Origin: Chlamydiia bacterium
Lineage (GTDB): Bacteria > Chlamydiota > Chlamydiia > Chlamydiales > FEN-1388
Direction of reading: 5' to 3'
Assembly: GCA_003170575.1 (NCBI GenBank)
Contig: PMZB01000002.1
Span: 1 to 5,382 of the forward strand
DNA: 5,382 nt
In this document: piece by piece, positions 1 to 5,382 of the stretch
How the letters are laid out: the number at the start of each line of letters is the position of its first letter
Numbering within the stretch: position 1 is the first letter of the stretch
The notes under the pieces: model-generated
Told to the model about the DNA's origin: nothing
Database searches by the model: none
The model's input: only the letters and a program-made list of their open reading frames with translations
Position numbers and translations under genes: made by a program

Positions 1-957
1 CATTTAGACAATGGATACTTACATATCGCTGTTGATGAAAAGTATCAGGGCAGTGTGGGGTCCTATAATAACTGGTTTACAAGATTTTTTTCTAAGCTGC
101 TTGGTTGGTCTTCAGACATTCAGATCAATGGACAAGAATATAGGCTCAATAAAAGAGAATACGTACAGCTCTTGAATTCAGTAGGAGTGAATGCAACAAC
201 CAAGACTATTGTACAATTTCGAAATTTCAACGATCTCCATAATGTAACACCTCAAAATAACGGATTTATGCGGCAACACCTCTCGTCAGAAAAGGTGCAT
301 GGGTTGGGGCTCAGATTGATCAATGCAATTACTGGACAGAACATAGCGCTTGCAGAAAGCCTATTAGGAGAGGGTGCAGACCCAGACAAATATTTTTCCT
401 GGAGAGCGATAGATAATAAATTTATCTATGGTAGGGATTTAGAAGAAGGTCTTCCCCGAGAAACGATTCCTGCTTTCGAAGAATATCAGTATACTCCCTT
501 GCTTCGTGCTGCACATGTGCAAGACGTTGCTTTGGAAAACCTTCTCGTTCGTTTTGGAGCAAATCAGCAATTAACTGGAGAACACTGTCAGTTTTCAAGA
601 ACAGAGATAGGTAGGACTCAAGAAGTGGAAAATATACCTGTTGAGCGAGTTGTGGGGTATCATCGAGAGCCTGTTGTAGGGCTGAGGGTAGTGCCTTCTC
701 ACTATAGAGGAAACCATCGCCTTTCTTGCGGTCCAAAAGTAGTCCCGACAGTACACGTTCGAACAGTTGTAGACAAACGACCTGGCATAGATCAAGTGGT
801 GCATGAAATACGGAAATTTCATGATGATTGGTATAATAGACAAACAATGAGGTTTGATGCTGCCACAGCAGGCAACATACTTTGGGATGCTCCCTCCCCG
901 CCAAAAATACACCAATGGGAGGAAAGAGTATTTATTTCTAAAATTCCTGTCGCATAA
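1..957 (+). CDS. Ankyrin-repeat-like protein, 5' end outside the window (partial)
   Basis: The reading frame is open from base 1 to the TAA at 955-957, giving 318 visible residues. A GTG at 55 with a possible AGGG upstream could serve as a start, but the codons before it are all open and read DNGYLHIAV, like the start of an ankyrin repeat, so I treat the gene as truncated by the window edge. Bases 304-390 encode a helix pair ending in LLGEGADPD. After an insertion of about 30 residues, bases 490-570 encode YTPLLRAAHVQDVALENLL followed by a FGAN turn. Both fit the ankyrin pattern (TPLxxAA...LLxxGAdpn). The C-terminal third is rich in Val, Arg and Pro, has no ankyrin pattern and is unrecognised. 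Ankyrin proteins mediate protein binding and are common in intracellular bacteria, sometimes as secreted effectors; that role is only inference here. No membrane segment is seen in the visible part. A terminator follows the stop closely. Confidence is high for coding, moderate for the ankyrin call. Confidence 0.72.
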   Translation, partial: HLDNGYLHIAVDEKYQGSVGSYNNWFTRFFSKLLGWSSDIQINGQEYRLNKREYVQLLNSVGVNATTKTIVQFRNFNDLHNVTPQNNGFMRQHLSSEKVHGLGLRLINAITGQNIALAESLLGEGADPDKYFSWRAIDNKFIYGRDLEEGLPRETIPAFEEYQYTPLLRAAHVQDVALENLLVRFGANQQLTGEHCQFSRTEIGRTQEVENIPVERVVGYHREPVVGLRVVPSHYRGNHRLSCGPKVVPTVHVRTVVDKRPGIDQVVHEIRKFHDDWYNRQTMRFDAATAGNILWDAPSPPKIHQWEERVFISKIPVA

Positions 958-965
958 AAAAAGCT

Positions 966-989
966 CCCTTTATTTAAAAGGGTGTTTTT
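966..989 (+). terminator. Rho-independent terminator after the ankyrin-like gene
   Basis: CCCTTT (966-971) and AAAGGG (977-982) form a perfect 6-bp stem with a 5-base loop, followed by TG and five T's (985-989). An A-tract at 956-962 precedes the stem and could pair with the T's, so it may also work in the other direction. It starts 9 bases after the stop codon of the upstream gene. Confidence 0.75.
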
Positions 990-1026
990 GCAAATCTTGA
1001 GGGGAATTCTCGCTTGCAGAGGTCTT

Positions 1027-1626
1027 ATGAATAATCTAGAGCTGACATTGAGCCGCACGGAAAATACCCTGAGTCTTATTTCTGTGGTTCCAGGGTTGGG
1101 AAGTGCAGCTGGAGTAATGAAAGTTGCAGGTGGTATTGTTCAAACGATATCAGCCATATTTGCGGCTGTTATTGCCATGAGCCTGTTAATGGCTTCCCGA
1201 GGAAATTCTGACCTATTACGTCATAGCTGGGTACATATCAAAAATGGTGTAGGCAACATTGTTGCAGGCTCCATTGAGGCGATACCAGTTTTCGGAAGCT
1301 CTTTATTCTTTGGACGGCTTTTCCTGGCAAAGTATCGGATTTTTCATTCTCCCTCTACACCAGAGCAGAGAAAAATGACCCCTGATCTAGATTCCCAGAT
1401 TCGTAAAGTGGCTTTAAAGCGTGGGCTAGACGGTAACATCCCACAAGAACTCACAGAAGAAACATACAATCATCTAAGACTTAAAGCACACGTATTAACT
1501 TTTTGGTCAACCCAGTTCACAAAGTTCATGACTTATCCATCTCTCTCGGGCAAGGAATTCGATGAGCCTACTGACTGGAAGCGTGAAAATGTGGAAATGC
1601 TTGTTCAGTTGCCGACCCAGAGCTAA
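1027..1626 (+). CDS. Hypothetical membrane protein with two hydrophobic segments, chlamydial Inc-like
   Basis: I chose the ATG at 1027 (199 residues), preceded by AGAGG with a 4-base spacer. A GTG at 982 in the same frame lies inside the terminator stem of the previous gene and is unlikely. Residues about 15-56 are hydrophobic and rich in Gly and Ala, and residues 74-101 form a second hydrophobic block. Both contain a related motif: SVVPGLGS at 19-26 and EAIPVFGS at 84-91. The remaining half (102-199) is hydrophilic, with charged helices and no recognised domain or catalytic motif. From memory, small proteins with paired hydrophobic blocks of the IPxxGxxxG type are frequent in environmental chlamydiae, and long bilobed hydrophobic stretches are typical of inclusion membrane (Inc) proteins, so an inclusion- or envelope-membrane location is plausible but not shown. 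No cleavable signal peptide is evident. The gene converges on rpsJ. Function is unknown. Confidence 0.72.
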   Translation: MNNLELTLSRTENTLSLISVVPGLGSAAGVMKVAGGIVQTISAIFAAVIAMSLLMASRGNSDLLRHSWVHIKNGVGNIVAGSIEAIPVFGSSLFFGRLFLAKYRIFHSPSTPEQRKMTPDLDSQIRKVALKRGLDGNIPQELTEETYNHLRLKAHVLTFWSTQFTKFMTYPSLSGKEFDEPTDWKRENVEMLVQLPTQS

Positions 1627-1642
1627 GGGATCGTACAGAAAA

Positions 1643-1657
1643 TAACTTTTACAGTTA
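1643..1657. repeat. Small hairpin just after the Inc-like gene
   Basis: TAACT (1643-1647) and AGTTA (1653-1657) form a 5-bp inverted repeat around TTTAC, 17 bases after the stop at 1626. No T-run follows, so it is a weak terminator candidate at best. Confidence 0.3.
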
Positions 1658-1680
1658 CAGAGGGGAAAAACGGTTCAGAT

Positions 1681-1739
1681 CTTGACGATTTTTCCGAAGC
1701 TCTCATATCCATAGATACCTGTGAGGAAAAATCGTCGAG
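1681..1739. terminator. Long inverted repeat between convergent genes, probable bidirectional terminator
   Basis: Arm 1681-1695 (CTTGACGATTTTTCC) and arm 1725-1739 (GGAAAAATCGTCGAG) pair over 15 positions. As plus-strand RNA all 15 pair, one as a U-G wobble; as minus-strand RNA there is one C-A mismatch. The 29-base loop contains a small inner stem, TATC (1706-1709) with GATA (1714-1717). It begins 12 bases beyond the rpsJ stop and 54 bases beyond the stop of the plus-strand gene, where both transcripts need to end. No T-run follows the stem on either strand (the T's lie inside it), so it is not a textbook intrinsic terminator. A third sequence at 1664-1672 can compete for the first arm. Confidence 0.55.
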
Positions 1740-1750
1740 AAAGGTCTTGT

Positions 1751-2167
1751 TTACGCAGCTCTGATCTTAATATCAACACCAGCAGGAAGGTTGAGCGTTT
1801 TAAGTGCGTCAATCGTCTTTGATGTTGGGTTCAGAATGTCAACCAGGCGTTTGTGGGTGCGAATCTCAAACTGCTCACGGGACTTTCGATCAACGTGGGG
1901 AGAGCGAAGCACTGTGTAGATCTCTCTCTTTGTTGGAAGAGGGATTGGTCCTACAACTGCTGCTCCGGTTCGTTTTGCTGTTTCCACGATGTCGGAAATT
2001 GACCGGTCGAGCACTCGCTGATCATACGCTTTCAGGCGAATTCGGATTTTTTGCCGTGCTGGAGAAGCTTTAGGAGCTTTTTCCGGTTTGGGATGCTTTT
2101 CAGTTTTTGGTTGCTTTTCAACTTTTGGTTGCTTTTCTTGCTTAGTCTGCTTTTCTTGTTTTGCCAT
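1751..2167 (-). CDS. rpsJ: 30S ribosomal protein S10 (NusE) with repetitive N-terminal extension
   Basis: This is S10, a protein of the 30S head that also acts as NusE with NusB in transcription antitermination. The S10 core starts at about residue 39 ([12 protein letters not shown]) and runs to the end, with [37 protein letters not shown] and a final [12 protein letters not shown], all very close to remembered chlamydial S10. The protein is 138 residues, while S10 is usually about 102-105. The extra N-terminus (about residues 1-36) consists of five imperfect six-residue repeats, K-x-E-K-x-P/T, at residues 3-32, followed by an Ala/Ser/Pro linker. No ATG, GTG or TTG codon lies between the first ATG and the core, so the extension appears to be translated. 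The start is 9 bp after the fusA stop. The possible Shine-Dalgarno (AAGAG) is weak and overlaps the fusA stop codon region, which suggests coupling to fusA translation. Confidence 0.97.
   Translation of the reverse strand: MAKQEKQTKQEKQPKVEKQPKTEKHPKPEKAPKASPARQKIRIRLKAYDQRVLDRSISDIVETAKRTGAAVVGPIPLPTKREIYTVLRSPHVDRKSREQFEIRTHKRLVDILNPTSKTIDALKTLNLPAGVDIKIRAA
2072..2161 (-). repeat. Five imperfect 18-bp tandem repeats inside rpsJ
   Basis: Read on the minus strand, five in-frame 18-base units encode [24 protein letters not shown] and KPEKAP. GAAAAGCA is shared by the first four units. The units diverge most towards the S10 core, as expected for an older local expansion. Replication slippage could change copy number in steps of six residues without breaking the frame. 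Confidence 0.85.
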
Positions 2168-2176
2168 ATTTTGCTC

Positions 2177-4279
2177 TTATTTCTTCACGATTTCTTCTTG
2201 AATCTTCATTGGAACCGGCTCAAAGTGGCTTGGTTCCATCACATAGGTTGCTCTACCAGAGGAGAGCGATCGAAGTTGCGTTGAGTACCCAAACATTTCG
2301 CTTAATGGTACTTCAGCGTGGATGATCTGTGCCCCACCTTTCGCGGCATCTTGGCCCAGAATTTTTCCACGACGCCTGTTAATATCGCCTAGCACGTCTC
2401 CTAAAGATGCATCAGGAGCGGTGACATCAACCTTCATGATAGGTTCAAGCAGGCGAGGATTGGCTTTTTTCGAAGCTTCCCTGATAGCCATAGCACCGCA
2501 GATTTTAAACGCAATCTCGCTGGAGTCGACTTCGTGGTAGGATCCAAATACAATCTGAACCTTAATGTCAACAAGCGGATACCCGGCAAGAACGCCATTC
2601 ATCAGGCCTTCTTCAATACCCTTGATCGTCGGAGCTATATACTCTTTAGGTATAACGCCACCAACAATCTTGCTGACAACCTCGTTGCCTTTGCCGCGCT
2701 CGTTGGGCTGAATTTCAATCTCAACGTGAGCATATTGACCACGGCCGCCAGATTGTTTGACAAACTTGGTCTGGGCAGCGCTTGGAATAAAGATGGTCTC
2801 TTTGTATGCAACCTGTGGCTTACCTACGTTTGCTTCAACACTAAACTCACGGCGCATCCTGTCGTAGATAATTTCAAGGTGCAACTCTCCCATACCAGAG
2901 ATAATCGTCTGCCCGGTCTCTTCATTCGTGCTGACACGGAATGTTGGGTCTTCATCGGAAAGAGCAGAAAGAGCAAACGCAAGCTTTTCTCGATCCGCCT
3001 TGGACTTTGGTTCAATGGCCATCGAGATAACTGGTTCAGGAAATTCCATTTTTTCGAGAAGAAGGGGTTCATCGAGTGAGCAGATTGTATCTCCTGTTGT
3101 GAGGCTTCTCGGTCCCACAATAGCTGCGATATCTCCAGCATAAAACTCATCCCGATCTTCTCGCTTATTCGCATGCATTTGCAGAAGGCGCGATACCCGC
3201 TCCTTCACGTCTTTTGTTGAATTATAGATGGTTGTGCCCTTGGCAAGTGTTCCACTATAAATGCGAATGTACGTAAGTCTCCCGACATACGGGTCAGACA
3301 TGATCTTGAAGGCAAGAGCTGCTAACGGATCTGTGTCAACAGGGTGAATGGGTATTGGCTCATGAGTGCCGATCTCATATGCGTGGACCATGCCGCGATC
3401 TTCTGGAGAGGGGAGCCACTCTACAACCGCATCCAGAAGCTGCTGTACGCCTTTATTTTTAAAGGCTGAACCGCAAAGCACTGGAGTAATTTTGTTAGCA
3501 CATACAGCTTTGCGCATTGCTGCATTAATCTCTTGATCGGTGACATTGTCTGGATCTCCATACACTTTGTCGAGAAAGGCAGTATTAGAGTCATCAAGTG
3601 TGCAAAGATCTTCAAGGAGCTCTTTTCTCATTTTCTTGCAGGTTTCAAGCATGTCTGCAGGAACTTCTGTTTCTTCCCAGTCAGCACCAAGTGTCTCATC
3701 ATGAAAGTAAAAAGCGCGCATCCGAATAAGGTCTACCATGCCTTTGAAGCCACTTTCAACCCCAATGGGGCAGTGGACTGGCCAAGCATTGGCACCTAGC
3801 TTCTCGCGCATACTTTCAACAGCGGCAGTAAAATCAGCGCCCGTTCTATCCATCTTGTTGACAAAAGCGATACGAGGAACACCATATTTATCCGCTTGCC
3901 GCCAAACTGTTTCTGATTGAGGCTCTACGCCGCCAACAGCGCAGAAGACTGCTACAGCACCGTCCAGAACGCGAAGCGACCGTTCGACCTCGATAGTAAA
4001 ATCAACGTGGCCCGGAGTGTCGATAATATTGATGCGATACAGAATCGAATCTTTCTTCCAGAAGACAGTTGTAGCAGCGGAAGTAATTGTGATACCCCGC
4101 TCCTGCTCCTGAGGCATCCAGTCCATGGTTGCTGCACCTTCGTGCACTTCACCAATCTTGTGGGTTCGCCCTGAATAGTACAAAACCCGTTCTGTTGTGG
4201 TCGTCTTGCCAGCATCAATGTGTGCCATGATGCCGATATTACGGACGTGATTAATGATATCTTGTTTCGGTCTTGACAT
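2177..4279 (-). CDS. fusA: Elongation factor G (EF-G), ribosomal translocase GTPase
   Basis: EF-G binds the ribosome after peptide transfer and uses GTP to move tRNAs and mRNA by one codon; with RRF it also recycles ribosomes. The 700-residue product is full length for the family. Domain I shows all GTPase motifs: P-loop AHIDAGKT (19-26), switch I RGITI (61-65), DTPGH (87-91, His91 being the conserved catalytic-site histidine), NKMD (141-144) and GSAFKNKG (270-277). Domain II follows from about 300 to 410, then domain III. Domain IV carries [10 protein letters not shown] (510-519) and [10 protein letters not shown] (579-588), with the tip histidine at 582. Domain V, from about 610, includes GDINRRRG. 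The ATG at 4279 begins 6 bp after the rpsG stop, with no strong Shine-Dalgarno visible, so translation is probably coupled to rpsG. There is no EF-Tu gene downstream; rpsJ follows instead, as in Chlamydia. No frameshift or missing motif was found. Confidence 0.99.
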   Translation of the reverse strand: MSRPKQDIINHVRNIGIMAHIDAGKTTTTERVLYYSGRTHKIGEVHEGAATMDWMPQEQERGITITSAATTVFWKKDSILYRINIIDTPGHVDFTIEVERSLRVLDGAVAVFCAVGGVEPQSETVWRQADKYGVPRIAFVNKMDRTGADFTAAVESMREKLGANAWPVHCPIGVESGFKGMVDLIRMRAFYFHDETLGADWEETEVPADMLETCKKMRKELLEDLCTLDDSNTAFLDKVYGDPDNVTDQEINAAMRKAVCANKITPVLCGSAFKNKGVQQLLDAVVEWLPSPEDRGMVHAYEIGTHEPIPIHPVDTDPLAALAFKIMSDPYVGRLTYIRIYSGTLAKGTTIYNSTKDVKERVSRLLQMHANKREDRDEFYAGDIAAIVGPRSLTTGDTICSLDEPLLLEKMEFPEPVISMAIEPKSKADREKLAFALSALSDEDPTFRVSTNEETGQTIISGMGELHLEIIYDRMRREFSVEANVGKPQVAYKETIFIPSAAQTKFVKQSGGRGQYAHVEIEIQPNERGKGNEVVSKIVGGVIPKEYIAPTIKGIEEGLMNGVLAGYPLVDIKVQIVFGSYHEVDSSEIAFKICGAMAIREASKKANPRLLEPIMKVDVTAPDASLGDVLGDINRRRGKILGQDAAKGGAQIIHAEVPLSEMFGYSTQLRSLSSGRATYVMEPSHFEPVPMKIQEEIVKK

Positions 4280-4285
4280 ATGTTT

Positions 4286-4759
4286 TTACCATTTGTAATG
4301 AGCGAAGGCTTTATTAGCCTCAGCCATTCTGTGAGTCTCTTCCTTCTTCTTGATTGTTGTTCCCTGATTATTGAAACAATCCACAAGTTCAAGAGCTAGT
4401 GCTTCTTCCATTGCTTTGCCTGGACGTTGCCGTGAGTACGTGATAATCCAGTGCATAGCAAGAGATGTTTGACGTGCTGGAGGTATCTCAACAGGCACTT
4501 GATAGGTAGCGCCGCCAATTCTTCGTGACTTTACCTCGACAAATGGCTTTGCATTTCCTAGTGCTGCTTCAAAAGCCTCTATCTTACTTTCTGCTTTTAC
4601 GCGTGAGGCAAACTTTTCCAAAGCTCTATATACAATGGTTCGTGCCACACTTTTCTTGCCATTCATCATCATTTTGTTGATGAATTTAGCAAGAATAAGA
4701 CTGCCATATTGAGGATCAGCTTGGATCTCTCGCTGGAGAGCTCTTCGTCTTCTAGCCAT
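4286..4759 (-). CDS. rpsG: 30S ribosomal protein S7
   Basis: S7 is a primary 16S rRNA-binding protein that starts assembly of the 30S head and contacts the E-site tRNA. The 157-residue product has normal length and the expected segments: a basic start (MARRRRA), DPQYGS, FINKMMMNGKKS, AKPFVEVKSRRIGGATYQVP (about 70-89), LAMHWI, and the C-terminal HRMAEANKAFAHYKW. The sequence closely follows remembered chlamydial S7, including the YKW end. It lies 45 bp downstream of rpsL and 6 bp upstream of fusA. In Escherichia coli, S7 represses its own operon by binding the rpsL-rpsG gap; the gap here is shorter and holds a 6-bp inverted repeat, but S7 control is not shown by the sequence. The Shine-Dalgarno is poor (a purine-rich stretch about 12 or more bases before the ATG). 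Confidence 0.99.
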   Translation of the reverse strand: MARRRRALQREIQADPQYGSLILAKFINKMMMNGKKSVARTIVYRALEKFASRVKAESKIEAFEAALGNAKPFVEVKSRRIGGATYQVPVEIPPARQTSLAMHWIITYSRQRPGKAMEEALALELVDCFNNQGTTIKKKEETHRMAEANKAFAHYKW

Positions 4760-4764
4760 AACTG

Positions 4765-4788
4765 TTCAAATCTCGTTTCTTCTTTGAA
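4765..4788 (-). promoter_or_regulatory. Inverted repeat in the rpsL-rpsG gap, over the rpsG translation start region
   Basis: TTCAAA (4765-4770) and TTTGAA (4783-4788) form a perfect 6-bp stem with a 12-base loop. In the mRNA the loop is purine-rich (GAAGAAACGAGA) and contains the only candidate ribosome-binding sequence for rpsG. The stem ends 5 bases before the ATG, so it could influence rpsG initiation. The stem is AT-rich and short, and chance is a real alternative. Confidence 0.3.
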
Positions 4789-4804
4789 TAAATTTACGAT
4801 ACCC

Positions 4805-5176
4805 TTACTTAGGCATCTTTGCTCCATATTTGGATCTACCTTGCTTCCTGTCTTTTACAGGAGCTGTGTCGTACACGCCACGAACAATGTGGTAGCGTAC
4901 GCCAGGCAGATCTCGCACTCTGCCGCCACGGACAAGCACAATACTGTGCTCTTGAAGGTTATGTCCTTCCCCGCCAATGTATGCAATCACCTCTTGCCCT
5001 GTTGAGAGTCGCACCCATGCTACTTTTCTCAAAGCAGAGTTTGGCTTTTTCGGTGTCTTGGTCTTTACCTGAACACATACGCCACGCTTTTGCGGGCATG
5101 CTTTAAGGGCAGGAGACCTTCCCTTTCCTTTATTGGGTCTGCGCGGAGAGCGGACCAACTGGTTTATTGTTGGCAT
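4805..5176 (-). CDS. rpsL: 30S ribosomal protein S12
   Basis: S12 lies at the decoding centre of the 30S subunit and helps set accuracy and the streptomycin response. The 123-residue product has standard length and aligns with E. coli S12 without gaps in the N-terminal half. It shows CPQKRGVC (27-34), [16 protein letters not shown] (38-53, with Lys43 retained), [12 protein letters not shown] (67-78), and [17 protein letters not shown] (84-100). Position 88 (counting Met) is Arg, codon CGA at 4915-4913, where most bacteria including remembered Chlamydia have Lys. Asp89, the residue methylthiolated by RimO in other bacteria, is present. The start is the ATG at 5176, preceded by GGAAGAAGG (5183-5191) with a 6-base spacer, the best Shine-Dalgarno in the operon. 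It is the first gene of the str operon. Confidence 0.99.
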   Translation of the reverse strand: MPTINQLVRSPRRPNKGKGRSPALKACPQKRGVCVQVKTKTPKKPNSALRKVAWVRLSTGQEVIAYIGGEGHNLQEHSIVLVRGGRVRDLPGVRYHIVRGVYDTAPVKDRKQGRSKYGAKMPK

Positions 5177-5182
5177 ATCAAG

Positions 5183-5191
5183 CCTTCTTCC
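5183..5191 (-). promoter_or_regulatory. Ribosome-binding site of rpsL
   Basis: On the minus strand GGAAGAAGG ends 6 bases before the rpsL ATG. It supports the chosen start and is stronger than the sites before rpsG, fusA or rpsJ, consistent with rpsL being the entry point for ribosomes and the others being partly coupled. Confidence 0.75.
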
Positions 5192-5219
5192 TTCAGTAAC
5201 AAATCAATAAAAAAACTCT

Positions 5220-5247
5220 TCTCTACCACATGATATTTCTTTGTCTA
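5220..5247 (-). promoter_or_regulatory. Candidate promoter of the str operon
   Basis: On the minus strand TAGACA (5247-5242, 5 of 6 to the -35 consensus) is followed by a 16-base spacer ending in TGG and then TAGAGA (5225-5220), which matches TATAAT at only 3 of 6 but has an extended -10 TG. Transcription would begin near 5213, giving a leader of about 35 bases. It lies downstream of the minus-strand terminator at 5256-5280. Weaker alternatives lie upstream of that hairpin: TATACT at 5303-5298 without a -35, and TTGAGC at 5362-5357 with TAGCAT at 5338-5333. Confidence 0.35.
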
Positions 5248-5255
5248 AAAGGCGT

Positions 5256-5280
5256 AAAAAAACCCTTCCTTATTGGAAGG
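5256..5280 (-). terminator. Rho-independent terminator facing the str operon
   Basis: On the minus strand CCTTCC, loop AATAA and GGAAGG (5280 to 5264) form a perfect 6-bp stem followed by G and seven T's (5262-5256). The T-run is on the minus-strand side only, so it stops transcription running leftwards towards rpsL. The simplest reading is the end of an upstream minus-strand gene to the right of the window; the alternative is an attenuator in the rpsL leader. Confidence 0.75.
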
Positions 5281-5282
5281 AA

Positions 5283-5382
5283 GAACCGTTTTGACAAAGT
5301 ATACGTGTGCTGAGGTCACAAACGTAGGGAAGATGCTATCATGATGCTGCACTTCCGCTCAAGCACTTGTTTTGTAGAAAAA
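5283..5382. other. Unassigned edge sequence upstream of the str operon
   Basis: No gene can be assigned in these 100 bases. On the minus strand, frames entering from the right edge stop at TGA codons ending at 5359, 5339 and 5316, so any of them could be the tail of an upstream gene served by the terminator at 5256-5280. On the plus strand an ATG at 5341 with GGGAAG upstream opens a frame (MMLHFRSSTCFVEK) to the edge, so a divergent gene start is also possible. No tRNA or repeat was seen. Confidence 0.3.

Noticed and set aside
55..57. GTG at 55 as the true start of the first gene
   Set aside because: The frame is open through base 1 and the upstream codons encode ankyrin-like sequence, so a start outside the window is more likely. 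The AGGG before it keeps this from being fully excluded.
422..904. Minus-strand open frame of 160 codons opposite the ankyrin-like gene
   Set aside because: It has no recognisable domain and lies wholly inside a longer plus-strand gene with ankyrin features; it looks like an antisense shadow.
982..1026. GTG at 982 as the start of the Inc-like gene (214 residues)
   Set aside because: The GTG overlaps the stem of the upstream terminator and has no proper ribosome-binding site, while ATG 1027 has AGAGG just upstream.
2051..2284. Leu/Phe-rich plus-strand frame that looks like a membrane protein
   Set aside because: It is the antisense of the lysine-rich S10 tail and the fusA end; reversed AAA/GAA codons give Phe and Leu runs.
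2534..3079. Plus-strand open frame of 181 codons opposite fusA
   Set aside because: It is antisense to highly conserved EF-G coding sequence and shows no protein motif of its own.
3952..4392. Minus-strand open frame of 146 codons across the rpsG-fusA junction
   Set aside because: It is out of frame with both intact conserved genes, so it is a frame shadow.
5291..5296. Perfect TTGACA on the plus strand as a -35 element for a divergent gene
   Set aside because: No acceptable -10 is found 16-18 bases downstream, where the sequence is around GGTCAC.
1..5382. CRISPR array, tRNA, rRNA or insertion sequence
   Set aside because: No regularly spaced repeats, tRNA arm motifs, rRNA-like sequence or transposase and terminal inverted repeats were seen.

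Overview
The window looks like chromosomal DNA of a member of the phylum Chlamydiae, at mid GC content. The evidence is the gene set and order on the minus strand: S12, S7, EF-G and then directly S10, with no EF-Tu gene after EF-G. This is the arrangement I know from Chlamydia, and the S12, S7 and S10 proteins closely resemble remembered chlamydial versions (for example the S10 core with [10 protein letters not shown] and the S7 end AHYKW). Genus and family cannot be settled here. The two plus-strand genes, an ankyrin-type protein and a small protein with two hydrophobic blocks, would fit an environmental (amoeba- or animal-associated) chlamydia.

Layout from left to right. Bases 1-957 (+) hold the 3' part of a gene whose frame is open to the left edge; its product has ankyrin-like segments. 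A rho-independent terminator follows at 966-989. Bases 1027-1626 (+) encode a 199-residue protein with two hydrophobic segments, each containing a P-x-x-G-S motif, resembling chlamydial inclusion-membrane-type proteins. Bases 1627-1750 are a convergent intergenic region with a 15-bp inverted repeat and a competing third arm. Bases 1751-5176 (-) are the str operon, transcribed right to left: rpsL (4805-5176), rpsG (4286-4759), fusA (2177-4279) and rpsJ (1751-2167). Gaps are 45, 6 and 9 bp, so the four genes are probably one transcript. Bases 5177-5382 hold the operon's 5' region: a good Shine-Dalgarno, a candidate promoter, a minus-strand terminator-like hairpin, and about 100 bp of unassigned sequence at the edge.

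The operon makes three 30S proteins and the translocase EF-G. S10 also acts as NusE in antitermination. Two points stand out. S10 carries a roughly 36-residue N-terminal extension made of five imperfect six-residue K-x-E-K-x-P/T repeats. S12 has arginine instead of lysine at position 88, a residue where this change is known to give streptomycin resistance in other bacteria. I found no CRISPR array, tRNA, rRNA or insertion sequence. I did not find a complete, clearly new multi-gene system; the less ordinary content is the two accessory genes, the S10 extension and the RNA structures at both ends of the operon.
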